Positions 10,981 to 21,451 of a DNA stretch of 64,000 nt are shown piece by piece. The DNA lies in contig NC_063437.1 of NCBI RefSeq assembly GCF_020379485.1, positions 2,356,001 to 2,420,000 of the forward strand, in the 5' to 3' direction. Within the stretch, counting starts at the first letter, position 1. Every line of letters starts with the position of its first letter. A program made the translations under genes and the position numbers. The notes beneath the pieces are model-generated. The model did no database searches. It worked only from the letters and a program-made list of their open reading frames with translations, and was not told the DNA's origin. The stretch comes from Brassica napus (taxonomy: Eukaryota > Streptophyta > Magnoliopsida > Brassicales > Brassicaceae).

Positions 10981-11868
10981 CTAGGTTAAGATCCGCGCCC
11001 GTTATATATCAACTTAATTTTATGTATTATGTATTTTTACATGTTATGAAATAATAAATATATATTGAATATTTTTTTCTATTTGATAAGATATATAAAT
11101 AAATTTAAATAATATTAATATACATAGTATATTTTTAATATTAATGTCTATTAAATAATATTTTCTACTCATATGTTTTTTTGATCATTTGTATCTTTTA
11201 AAGAAAAAATTTTAAATTATTGATAACAAAATTTTTATTGTGGGGTTAATAGTTTTAGTAATTTATATAAAAAAGTTTAAATTAAGTTGTCAATGTTCGT
11301 TCAAAGTTTTTATCAAAAAATTGTTCAAAGTATATATATATATATATATATATTATAATATTAATAATTAATCAAATTAGACTTTTTACTTATATAATTT
11401 TGTAATCATTTGTATTTTATCATAACAAAAATTTTAAACCATGGATCACAAAATTTGAATGTGAGACTTTTAACAATTTAGTAATTTATAATTGCTTTTA
11501 AAAATTCAAAATATAACATATACATAAAAATTAAAATTTTATTATATGATTATTGTGGTGGTTTAATTTATTTAAATAGTTTAAAATTAAACAAATATGA
11601 TAGAAGATACACTAATTTTTTTTATCAAATCTTTATTATTCAAAATTATTAATTGTCGTATATACTTTAGCCACATTACGCAATTCCGTAACTTTTATTT
11701 AAGGAAATAATAAAAAAACTTTAATAATGAATTTATGATTAGTTTAATAAAAAAAACTTATTATATAATTAGATGGTCAGCCTATTTCTCTAATGATTTT
11801 AATAATCATCTTATTGATGACACGTGACTACAAAAATAAGTAGTAATGTTTCTCAATTAATATATAGA
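10981..11868 (-). mobile_element. Non-autonomous Helitron
   Basis: On the minus strand the element starts TCTATATATTAATTGAG at 11868, preceded by A. It ends CTAG at 10984-10981, followed by T, after a GC-rich cgggcgcgg segment. It is 888 bp, very AT-rich, and shows no Rep/helicase coding. It truncates the sequence carrying the alpha-galactosidase remnants. Confidence 0.75.
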
Positions 11869-12082
11869 TGATCGGTATACACCCAGAAAAATGACTTGCC
11901 TTTTGACACACCTATAGAGAACTACGGCCGCATTTCTAATACGGGATGAACGAGATATAGATGGAGAATATTCAAATACGCTTGATGCTTGTGCTTTATA
12001 CTACTAACCCCAGCTATATATTGAGTATGAGCTTAATATATGTATATTCCACCTCTAGCCTGAAATGATATTTACCTGCATT

Positions 12083-12251
12083 CAGGGGCGGACGCAGGAT
12101 TGTTTTTGGTGTGGGGCACTAACCAAATTCTGATAACTAATGTTGAGTTTAAGTGAGTACTTAGATAAAGCTTATTACTAATTATCATGGGAGAAAAATA
12201 ATTTAGTGTGGGGCACATGCCACACCTCCTTCAGCCCTAAGTCCGCCCCTG
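12083..12251. mobile_element. 169-bp hAT MITE with perfect 8-bp target-site duplication
   Basis: The terminal inverted repeats are caggggcggac at 12083-12093 and its exact reverse complement at 12241-12251. The flanking duplication cctgcatt is identical at 12075-12082 and 12252-12259. Inner direct-like blocks gtggggcac recur near both ends. There is no coding capacity. The TIR equals the terminus of the autonomous hAT element at the left edge of the window, the likely source of transposase in trans. Confidence 0.93.
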
Positions 12252-12259
12252 CCTGCATT

Positions 12260-12805
12260 TATAGTTTGTTTATATATATATATATACATACACATAACTT
12301 TATCATATATAAGCTCCATGCTATAAGAAGAAATTAAAGAACGAGATCAGAATGATCGCATAAAAGTAGTACTATAGTTTAGAATGAGTCGAACTGTCAA
12401 AACAGAAGCATGGCGGCCCAGCCGCACATGGACGACGAATCTTTCTAAAGATACCATAATAAGTTTCTTGTGTTTCCAATTTAAAATCAATTGGCGGTAA
12501 ATGGAATAACTCAAGTCCTTTATATATTATTCAAAGATCCTTTATATATTTCAAATGTGGAATTTTCTCTCCAACACGGCTGATTAATATACTATTGAGT
12601 TAAGGAGATCTTCGTTTTTTTCCTTTCTCATGAGCTTGATCTTCATCTATATGAACATTCTTTTATTTTTATAAGCACAGCAGAAGGTACTATAGCGTTT
12701 TACAAGATGATAGCATTTAAAAATAAACTAACAAATACGAGAAAGACGTTTTCTTTTGGATTATTGACACCAAACGAGCAGAGCAAACCTAATTTTAACT
12801 ACGAA
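12260..12805. other. Gene-free AT-rich stretch
   Basis: This holds a short TA microsatellite near 12270 and otherwise unremarkable AT-rich DNA. I see no gene. Confidence 0.5.
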
Positions 12806-13905
12806 CTAGAGTTTAACCCGTATGTTCGTGCGAATATATTTTTATTTTATATATGTATACATTTAAAATTATCGTAAATATTTTAAATATGTGATTTACA
12901 TTTTATTGTAATATATTGTGTAACTTTATAATTTTATTGTTAGTTTTTTATTCAGTATTATTAATATATAATCATTTGTTTTATAGTTTTTACTTTGTTT
13001 TAGACACTATTGTTGAATGATAAAAAAACGCGCAATAAACCATACTTTGTAATGAAAAACATAGAGATATCAGTAGGTGTCACAACATAAAATATTTAAA
13101 ATACCACTCTCAATAAATTTGTAGTTAAAATAGATTTTTCATTAATATCTTTTGAATTATTATTTTCCTGATATCCTATTTTGTAAATAACACATAAACT
13201 AAAAGTTAGCTATGACTATAATATTTTGTATATAATCATTTTAGATAATATTTTGTTGTGAGTTTCAAATTAATTAAACAATATATAGTTGTAGAAATAA
13301 AATTTTAACATATGCTAATATTTTTTGTATAAAATATACATACTTTATGAATTTTACTCTTTTTTAACAATAAATGATAGTTTTTTATTTATTTAAATGA
13401 AAGCAATGATAGTTTATTTTATTTATTTTTTTGAAAGCAATTTTTTTTGACATCTAAATATTATGTATTATGTCTGAATTGACGAATATTTCTTTATATA
13501 ATAGGTTAATTTACCAATTTTGTATAGTTTTGTTTTATTTAATTCATATAGTACTTCTATTTTATATAATATATTATAAAATTTATAAAAATAGCAAAGA
13601 ATTTTTATTTATTTGTTATAATAAAAATTCAATCAATATTAATGTATAATCATATTATATTAATAATTACGAAATTAATTATTGCATGGTTTTTAAAAAC
13701 ACACTTAAAACTTTTAATAAGATTTGGGTAGATATTTTCTCAACAAATTTTGTTATAATTAAAAATAAAATTTAAATCTATATTTTCTCAACAGATTTGT
13801 TAGACTAAGAATAATCTTTATGTCATATTAAGTAATTAATCAAATGGTCTTACTAACACTTTTAAATAGTAGATAAAAAATAGGATCATAAATTAAAAGA
13901 TTACA
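12806..13905 (-). mobile_element. Degenerate non-autonomous Helitron (family B)
   Basis: The minus-strand 3' end is CTAG at 12809-12806 followed by T, after a decayed hairpin (cgcacgaacatacgggtt). The body shares order and many blocks with the element at 32676-33868, for example the stretch around tattgtgtaa and the subterminal agtagataaaa region. The 5' end is damaged, so the right border is approximate. Confidence 0.55.
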
Positions 13906-14253
13906 TGTACCGCCGGATAGTCGACATGGCAAAAAGCTAGACCACGTGTTTGGCGTTAAAACAATTTTAGTATGAGAAAGGCTTGGGTGTTCGGATCCGG
14001 GTCTGGTTTTTTGGGTTTTCGGGTTTACGTTCCTAGGTCCCATATGAAAATTTTATTAGTACGGATCGGATTTGGATAATAATACTTCGGGTTCGGATAA
14101 ATTTGTATTGCATCCTACAACCTGTAAATTAATTATATATGATTTCGTTTCTTTTTTTTTGTTTGGTTTTGGGTTACACTGAATTAAAATACAAAATTTT
14201 TTTAGGGCTTATATGTTTGTTTTTCGATATATACATTTAGTTTTAAAGAAATA
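13906..14253. other. Spacer with gggttcgg-type repeat fragment
   Basis: Around 13980-14110 there is a ggatccgggtctgg / gggttcgg-rich piece of the kind found in the MITE at 36020-36575. It is too short and decayed for boundaries. I see no gene. Confidence 0.4.
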
Positions 14254-15121
14254 CTAGATTTTGACCCACGCTTAAGAAGCGCGGATATTTTTTTGGTAAC
14301 CGTAAACTCAAACATTAAATGAATTTATATTTATTATTAGATATCTAAAATATTTAAAAGCTGTTCTATTATTATTATTTCAGTCCGGTAAAATGTTTTC
14401 ATATCCGAATCAGACTTGTGGTCGAGCCGTAAGATCTAGTAACTCATATATAGCAGGATAGAATATAATAAAATGAATATAGTAAAAGTATCTGAAAATC
14501 AAAAAGACCGTTATTAACCCACTGAGAAATATATAATTTGTTTTTTTTTTGTTTTATAAATTTTTGATATATTAATGTACATTTGACTTGTATAAGAAAT
14601 TTCTTTTAACAAATATTGTTAAGTTTATTTATAAATATATTAATTATCAATCTACCAAAATAGTGAAGCAAGTATTGTTTTTTTTTCCTTTTTTAATTTT
14701 CTATCAAACTATTATCAATTTTTTTTATAAAAAAAAAATCAGTTTGTGACAGATATTTTATTATTAGAAATCCATACAATTTAAATAATGTTACATTTAT
14801 ATGTATTTATGTATAAAATGGTCTTCATAATTTGGGATTTTGTAAAAAATGGGTCTAAAGTTAATTTGGTTAATTTTTTTTTCTGTAACAAAAGTTAATT
14901 GGATTTATAATTTTCTTTTCTGAATGGGTTGTATCAGTTAAATTATTATTTTTAAGTTAAACGCCCAAAGCCCAATTAATAATATTTATTTTGCTGATAA
15001 CAAAGTGAGATTAAATAGGGATAACATATAATCTATAAGGAAGACAAAAAAATAGAAAAAAAAATCAAACAACCTTTTATAAGTAGATTTTTAAAGACTG
15101 CTTCCCTTTTAATAGTATAGA
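14254..15121 (-). mobile_element. Non-autonomous Helitron (family A), copy 1
   Basis: On the minus strand it starts TCTATACTATTAAAAGGG at 15121 after A. It ends with a hairpin (ccgcgcttcttaagcgtggg) and CTAG at 14257-14254 followed by T. It is 868 bp with no coding capacity. The copy at 47880-48743 is closely similar over its whole length. Confidence 0.88.
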
Positions 15122-15632
15122 TCAGAAGAATAAATTGGCGTATTGGTTTGGTTTGGACTCCTGTCGGCTATTCTCTTCTTGACCATTTTCATCGTTTTAC
15201 TTTGTTTTTCATGTTATATTTACACAAAATCTTGATTTGTTTGTGATTTAATAATGAAAGTTTTCAAATTAAGATTTTTTGCAGATTTAGTCAATTCGAA
15301 ACTATGTATATGTGTATATATGTTCTGTTTACTTAGGGTTGCAGTTCGGTTATCGGTTTAAACCTAAGCGAACCCAGGGTCCCAAGTATCGTGAATCGAT
15401 TTTTTTGAAAGATCCATAACCGATCTGATATCCTTATTTCAGGGTGGGTTGGGTTACGGTTTTTATGCTCATGCTTAGTATGAGACAATGATTTTGCTAA
15501 CTCACCCCCGCTCTTCTTGTTCCACTTTTGGATTTCGTTTTCAGTGTCTCCTCGGTCACCACACTCTAGCCAATACGAAGAGAACTCGAGGATACCTATG
15601 TTGTAAACACTAGACAGTGACGTTTTGTTTAA
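15122..15632. other. Gene-free spacer
   Basis: Non-repetitive AT-rich DNA with a ggtt/cggt-rich patch near 15340-15460. No gene or complete element is recognised. Confidence 0.4.
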
Positions 15633-15634
15633 TA

Positions 15635-15894
15635 CTCCCTCCGTTTTTTAATATAAGTCGTTGTAGAGAAAATTTTTTGTTCCAAATTATAGGTCGTTTT
15701 CGGTTTTCTATGTAAAATTTATTAGTAATTAATGTTGTATGACCAATGGTAATATATCTTTTATTTTTCTATTGGTTGAATTGTGGTTAAGTAAATAATT
15801 AATGATGTTTTTGTTTAGAAAATATAAGAAATTAATGGTTTTCTTAATCTATGTGCATAACTGCAAAACGACTTATATAAAAAAACGGAGGGAG
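15635..15894. mobile_element. Stowaway MITE
   Basis: The element opens ctccctccgttttt and closes with the inverted aaaaacggagggag. It is 260 bp long and flanked by TA on both sides (15633-15634 and 15895-15896). Stowaways are non-autonomous Tc1/mariner elements recognised by exactly this TIR and TA target. Confidence 0.95.
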
Positions 15895-16133
15895 TAATGA
15901 TGTTAAGATTGTCTTAAATGATTTGGCCACTTCATCATTATGAACCTGATATCGCGACGTCATCTCCAAACTTGTATAGAGAGAATGTTTTTGTGTCCGC
16001 AGTACAATCTGGTGAATCTTTTCAGTTTCCTATTTTGAGTATCAGCTAGCTTCAGAAAAACTTTTACATACGTAGACAAAAATTAATGTATATAAAACAA
16101 AACAAAAAATGAACTTTACATATAGCCGCATTA

Positions 16134-16635
16134 GACCATCTCCAACCAACCTATATTTCTATCTCTATATTTTCTTATAAAATAAAGAAACTCTATTATA
16201 AAAGTGAAAATACTCCAATGTATATCTATAATAGAGTTTCCCTTTTTTTTTTTTTTGATAATTCAGGTATCCGGACCTCTCACTTAGTCCGACTATCCCA
16301 CCGCGTTCAACCGGAACTGGCGAGGAAGGTCCTGGAGGCCAAACGGAAACCATGTTAAATCCGCTGTGGCCAAAGCTCGAACTCATGATGGCGGGCACCC
16401 AGCCGAGGTTCCTTTACCACCAGACTACGAGGCCTGGTTAAGTTTCCCTTTTTATAGGAGAAAATATAGAGATATGCTATTTTCACCTATAAATATAGAG
16501 ATAAAAAGTAATTTTACTCTATATTTTCTTTTAAAATAGAGAAACTCTATTATAGAGGCATACATTGGAGCATTTTTATCTTTATAATAGAGATCTTTAT
16601 TTTAGAGGAAATTATAGAAGTGTACATTGGAAATG
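16134..16635. mobile_element. PIF/Harbinger-type MITE, interrupted by a SINE
   Basis: The left end is gaccatctccaacc after tta; the right end is the inverted acattggaaatgc before ta. Inside are many copies of tatagag/ctctat blocks, as in the larger Harbinger element at 43293-44396. The 16248-16440 segment is a later SINE insertion. The TSD is imperfect, so the right border is good to about 2 bp. Confidence 0.75.
16248..16440 (-). mobile_element. tRNA-derived SINE (Brassica S1-like)
   Basis: Read on the minus strand it begins aaccaggcctcgtagtctgg, has an A-box-like tggtggtaaagg and a B-box-like gagttcgag, and ends in an oligo(A) tail (the T run at about 16243-16257). A 13-bp target duplication, agtttcccttttt, lies at 16235-16247 and 16441-16453. 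It is 193 bp, pol III type and non-coding. The S1 family name is from memory and unverified. Confidence 0.85.
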
Positions 16636-16636
16636 C

Positions 16637-17120
16637 TAGAGTCGACGATGAAGGAGATCAACAAGAACCTGAGACGCGTACGTGGAAAAGAGCGGTGGTT
16701 GCTTTAGTGACGGTGAGCAAAATTGTGGCTGGACTCTTCGGATTTGTTCCCGTTGAGGCAATGACGAAGTTCGCGGTTCGAAATGGAAGAAGTCAGCAAC
16801 TCTGAAACGGGAAAAGACGGCGGTGACGTTGATGGAGTGAGCGACAATGGTGGCTCTCAAGGAAGTGGAGAGGATCAGTAGACTGGTGAGTAGGTTGGTG
16901 GCGATGGAGAGGTCTATTAGAGTGACGGCGGAATTTGCCATTGAGAAACGGTCGTCAGTGGCTGTAGCTATGGGAGGGATGGAGAGGGAAAAGAAGAGGT
17001 TGAAGTCAACGCTCGTTGACCTGGTAGAGAGACGGGAAGGTGTGATGGGTTTGTGGAGTTTGGACATACATTGGCTAATGACAAGATCATAAAGTTTGTC
17101 TTGTGGCAGGAAAAGCTCCA
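16637..17120. other. Unassigned GC-richer segment, possible gene fragment
   Basis: This ~480-bp stretch is clearly less AT-rich than its surroundings and stays open on the minus strand for long distances, but the translations match no family I know. It may be a captured or decayed coding fragment associated with the neighbouring Harbinger-type element. I assign no function. Confidence 0.3.
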
Positions 17121-17128
17121 ACTCCAAG

Positions 17129-17296
17129 CAGTGGCGGATCTTGAATACATTTTTATCCGAGGCAAAGATGAAATCTATTAGCAAAAAATAATATGTGAGC
17201 AAGGGGCGTAACAAAATTTTTGAAAAAACTTCACTGAATTTGAAAATTTCATAAGGAGCAACTGCCCCTCCCTTACTTCATGTGGCTCCGCCACTG
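17129..17296. mobile_element. 168-bp hAT MITE with perfect 8-bp target-site duplication
   Basis: The TIRs are cagtggcgga (17129-17138) and tccgccactg (17287-17296). The flanks are actccaag at both 17121-17128 and 17297-17304. This is a different TIR family from the 12083 element, although similar in length. No coding. Confidence 0.92.
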
Positions 17297-17340
17297 ACTC
17301 CAAGTAGTTTGAATTTTTTTTCTTGCAGTATTAGATTATT

Positions 17341-18806
17341 CATTACAAGAAAACATGGCACATTCTAATGGAAATTCTGATGGAAAAAATATCGTAAGAA
17401 AATTCTGAGATTTGTCGGTATTTTGTGAGAAATTTTCGATGAAATATCAAATAATATTTATGTCCGTTAACTGACCATTGTAGTTGAATCAAAATCACCA
17501 AAATTTCTTCAGAAATTTCTGACGAAAGCACCTATATTCTGACGCAACTCCGACAAATATTTGATTTCGATATGAATAATCAATATAATGTAAAACCGGA
17601 TACTGACATGGTCACACAAACATATATTAAGTGTCTAATACTTAGTGAGTTAACAATCGTTCAATTTTTTTTCAATTTATAAAATTCTCTACGAATATAT
17701 CAACGGATACGTATTATCTCGCATAAACAATTATATACTTAAACAAACATATATGTCGATAATCCAACTTAAAATAACAATTTTGTGTAATAGCATCTAT
17801 TATAAACATTTATAAACTAAAACTTGCAGATAACCACATCTAAATCATCAAAAAAAATCAAACCTTATTGTGGGTCAAAGTTTTCATGTTTTGAAACCCT
17901 AAATCAAATTTCGTCGAAATTTCGACGGAATTTTGTCAGAATATTCCGACAAATATTATTTTTAACCCACTGAAAACATGCAGAAAATATGCTATTTTCA
18001 TCGGTATATTACGATGAATATTCCGATGAAATACTGACAGAATGTATATGGTCGTCGGAATTTTGTCGGAATTTGATATATCCCGGAAAAATGAACAGCC
18101 AAAATTTTCATGAACCACCAATATCCAAAAGATTCTGACGGAATTCCAATGAACCTATTCTGTCTAATTTTTTAGTCTAAAAAAGTCGGCCCCTTGTTCT
18201 TCCTCATTTCTCCTCTCTCCCTCTCTCTAAAATCTCAACAATTCTCTCCGACTCTCTCTCTTTCTAATCCGACGACCTCAACCCCCCCCCCCCCCCCCAC
18301 AAATCATGTAAGTCATCTCTCTTTTTTCTTAATTAAGTTATGGTATTTTAGTATATTACATTTTTGAATTTGAGGGTTGGAATGTTAGATTTTTGTCAGG
18401 TTGAAGAGTTTTATGAATTAGATGTTCAATTTTGTTGTTAGGTTCTGGTTTAGATATGTTTTGATTGTCATTTTGTAGGTTGTTTGTTTAATTTATCATT
18501 TTGTTAAATTTATTATTTTATAAAACGTTTTTCAATTTTAAAAAAATTTTGGAATTTTTATAATTTAAAATTTTTGGAATTTTTATAATTTAAATTTTAT
18601 TTTTAATATATATATATATATATAAACGTTTTTCAATCTTTTATTATTTTTGTTTTTTAAAAACTTTTTAATGATTTTGTAAAACAAAGTATGTTTTAGA
18701 TTTTTTTATAAAAACGTTTTTTTCACTTCTGTAAAAACGTTTTCAATTTATAAAATGTTGAAAGTTGTTTTCTAAAATTTTATTAACATTTTAAACGAAC
18801 TATATA
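17341..18806 (+). mobile_element. CACTA (En/Spm)-like element, 5' part
   Basis: The start cattacaagaaaac differs by one base from the usual CACTACAAGAAAAC terminus. About 800 bp of subterminal repeats follow, built from variants of ttccgacgaaat and its inverse (17370-18150), typical of CACTA ends. A CT-rich leader, an 18-base C run ending near 18298 and an ATG at a splice-like gtaagt (18306) come next. No transposase exon and no 3' terminus are present. The Emigrant element at 18807 interrupts the downstream AT-rich part. Confidence 0.6.
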
Positions 18807-18840
18807 CAGTAGAACCTCTATAAATTAATAATGACTTATT

Positions 18841-19503
18841 CTTAGGTCCACCCCCTAGGGTGAACCTCTAGGTTCACCAACCAATAAGATTGTCTTATTT
18901 TATATTCGATATCTTTTAAAAAAGGAAACAAAATATTGTCAAATTATATTATGTTTTTAAAATTAAAAGATAAAAAAATAATAATAATTACAAAAAAATA
19001 TATTTTACGTCGTCAGCATAACATTAAACCCTAAACCCTAAATTCTAATCTCTAAACCCTTAATCCTAAACCCTAAACTCTTGGATAAACCCTAAACTCT
19101 AGGATAAATCCTAAACTCTAGGATAAATCCTTAACTCTAAATCAAAATCACTATACACTAAAACATTCAAGCGTTTAGGGTTTAGGGTTTTAGTCGTTTT
19201 TTATTTAGAGTTTAGGATTTATCCAAGGGTTTAGGGTTTACCCAAGGGTTTAGGGTTTACCCAGGGGTTTAGGGTTTAGGATTTAGGGTTTAGGGATTTG
19301 GATTTAGGGTTTAGTGTTTTGTTGACAACATTAAAAATATATTTTTTTTTTAATTCTTTTTTCTGTAACTATTATATTTTTTTACTTTTTTATTTTAAAA
19401 ACATAATATAATTTGAGAATATTTTGTTTCCTTTTTTAAAAGATATCGAATTTGAAATAATGAAATTTTATTGGTTGGTGAACCTAGAGGTTGTGAACCC
19501 AAG
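18841..19503. mobile_element. Fold-back MULE-like element with telomere-like core
   Basis: The two halves are inverted copies of each other along most of ~660 bp: the left arm has aacctctaggttcaccaacc and the right arm its inverse, and both carry the inverse-matched gatatctttt and acataatataat blocks. An 11-bp flank, aatgacttatt / aatgactcatt (18830-18840, 19504-19514), fits a Mutator-type duplication with one change. The centre (about 19025-19310) has CCCTAAA repeats in the left arm and TTTAGGG repeats in the right arm. No ORF. Confidence 0.75.
19025..19318. repeat. Inverted telomere-like (CCCTAAA / TTTAGGG) repeats
   Basis: Degenerate CCCTAAA units with spacer words such as ctctaggata occupy the left half. 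TTTAGGG units occupy the right half, so the block is a palindrome rather than a true telomere-derived array. It forms the tip of the fold-back element. Confidence 0.8.
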
Positions 19504-20047
19504 AATGACTCATTAATAATGTTGGAACTTTAAAATTTTATTAATTTATAGAGATATTAATTTATAAAATTTCCTTATTTAGATTCCCTATTTTAAGATA
19601 TATTTATTCTAAGGTAAGAAGATTATTTGATTCTAGTGTATATACATTAATTGTTATTTTATGAAATTTTACATTTATATTAATTTTATTATATTATTTG
19701 GTGTATATAATATATATTGCATATAACTTAAATTTGGTTTTAGATATAATATTACTAAATCTCATTAAATATATTAAGTGTTAAGAAAAGATAAAGATAA
19801 TTCCATTGAGAATAAAAAAAAAAAATAATATGTTCTTACTTATATAAAATACGTATATATATAAATTATTAATTTATGATTTTAATGGGACTATATATTT
19901 ACATAAAATTTTCTAAAAAAACTATTATCTTATTATTTTATCGATTTGTGTCAAATTTTGAACTGGTCCAAGTTGGGACCGGTAAAATTTATTAATGTAT
20001 TGAGATTATTAAATTATCGAATATTAATTTATAGAGGTTCTACTGTA

Positions 20048-20470
20048 ATAACAACGTTTTTCAAATTTTAATTTTATTATATGTTATATATATATAAAGA
20101 ATTAAAATTAGTTCTTATAAAAGACTGGAGGCATGGGTTTGACATGTGAGCTGCAAAACAAAAGACGATGATACTAGTAGAAGAATTTGGTTCATTAGAG
20201 GTCTTTGCATTTTTCTGGCTCCCTTTACCTTTTGCTCTACGGAGAAGGAAACAAGGAGAAGACAAAATCAGGGTTTATCGAAAGGGAAACATCTAAAACC
20301 AATCTCTAAAGCGAATATTAAATTGAAATATTAATCATTCCTAATCAGCTCTATCAATTTAAGCGTCCATCACGCAAATCTTTGCCTAAGTTTTTTTTTT
20401 TTTTTTTTTTTGGTAAAATGTTAAATGAATCTTTGCCTAAGTTGAACAAAGTGTAGGAAACATACTAAAT
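20048..20470. other. Spacer before the LINE insertion
   Basis: AT-rich DNA that continues the sequence left of the Emigrant element, then an unassigned 200-bp GC-richer patch (about 20120-20300) and a T run near 20392. No gene is recognised. Confidence 0.4.
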
Positions 20471-20485
20471 ATATGACAAGTAGGA

Positions 20486-21393
20486 TTTGGAACATCCAAA
20501 CTGTGCCAAAGGTAAAGGACTTTATGTGGAAACTTGTGAAAAAAGCTATTCCGCTCAGTGAAAATCTAGCTACTAGAGGTGTTACCCCTTTTCCCTGCAA
20601 GGCTTGTGGTGACAGAGAAGATGATTTTCATGTTTTCCCACTGTCCAGTTGCGGCCTTTGTATGGGAGTTAGCTCCTCTCTCACGAGCTCCAACGATTCA
20701 GGATCGATCAATGTTCTTACTGATGCTTGCGTGTTTCGACTTGGTTAATCTACCCCCAGCGGGGGTTTATGTCCACTCTGGCCTTGGCTCTTATGGAACT
20801 TGTGGAAAGCACGTAATAAACTATGCTTTGAGGATCGTATCTTCTCCGGGATGGAGATTGTTACTAAGTCTATAGTGGATGCTAGGAACTGGCAAGAGGC
20901 ACAAATGCCCCCTAAGGACCGAAGAGTAACTCACAAGTCTGCTCCTAAAGTAGCAAACAACCCTGTTCCTGCGGGAACGGTTGTGTGCAACGTTGATGCT
21001 GCGTGGAATGCCTCTTCTGGCAATTGTGGGCTTGGAGTGCTCTACTCAGGCGATAAGCCAACTACCCTTGTCTCGCGCACATGCGAACCTCATCCCTTTG
21101 TCTCTTCAGCAATGATGGCAGAAGCCCTCGCTACGTTTGGCGGTTATGACCGCGTCCTTCTCAAACATCAAGTCCCTGATAATTCTGTCGGATTCGCTCA
21201 CCCTGATCAAAATATTGAAAGGAAGAGAATCTAGACCAGCCTTGTTTGGTATTTTGTTTGATATCTATCAGTTTAGTTCTTATTTTTTGATGCAATATCT
21301 TTCTCATTTATCCCTCGTTTGAACAATAGAGAAGCCGACTCTGTGGCTAAGTCCGCTCTCTCTGTCTGTAATGCCTCCTCTGTTGGAGTGTAA
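20486..21393 (+). pseudogene. LINE ORF2 C-terminal remnant (zf-RVT plus RNase H-like)
   Basis: The reading frame changes at about 20640 (after the DDFHVF motif), near 20760-20800, and at about 21130 (after MMAEALA), before resuming as LIILSDSLTLIKILKGRE and ending SALSVCNASSVGV plus a stop at 21391-21393. The first ATG at 20473 lies in the target-site duplication, so it is host sequence and not a real start. The copy is non-functional. Confidence 0.85.
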
Positions 21394-21436
21394 ACCCTTG
21401 TAGTTTTAATGAAAATGTGTGTTGGCCCAAAAAAAA
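20486..21436 (+). mobile_element. 5'-truncated L1-type LINE with 15-bp target-site duplication
   Basis: The insertion is bounded by an identical 15-bp duplication, atatgacaagtagga, at 20471-20485 and 21437-21451, and ends in a short oligo(A). The content is the 3' end of a plant LINE: a zinc-binding reverse-transcriptase region (VPKVKDFMWKLVKKAIP, then CKACG) and an RNase H-like region (CNVDAAWNASSGNCGLGVLY). Several frameshifts join the pieces. 5' truncation during target-primed reverse transcription is normal for LINEs. Confidence 0.9.
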
Positions 21437-21451
21437 ATATGACAAGTAGGA

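Larger units (their letters stand above)
18807..20045. mobile_element. Emigrant-type (pogo/mariner) MITE carrying a nested element
   Basis: Perfect terminal inverted repeats of about 24 bp begin cagtagaacctctataaatt at 18807, with the inverse ending at 20045. TA flanks both ends (18805-18806, 20046-20047). The TIR is the known Emigrant/Lemi type. The element has been split by the fold-back insertion at 18841-19503. No transposase is visible. Confidence 0.88.

Noticed and set aside
16165..16398. 77-codon minus-strand frame
   Set aside because: It is the translation of the SINE and its poly(A)-tail flank, which is non-coding.
16385..16435. tRNA gene suggested by A- and B-box-like words
   Set aside because: The boxes belong to the tRNA-derived SINE; no cloverleaf with anticodon arm is present.
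16636..17214. 192-codon minus-strand open frame starting MLRPLLTYYF
   Set aside because: It crosses into the hAT MITE at 17129 for its first codons, has no recognisable domain, and its composition mirrors the plus strand. It is treated as a chance frame over an unassigned segment.
19025..19318. Interstitial telomere or chromosome end
   Set aside because: The CCCTAAA and TTTAGGG units are degenerate, inverted to each other and confined to one transposable element, so they are not a telomere or fusion site.
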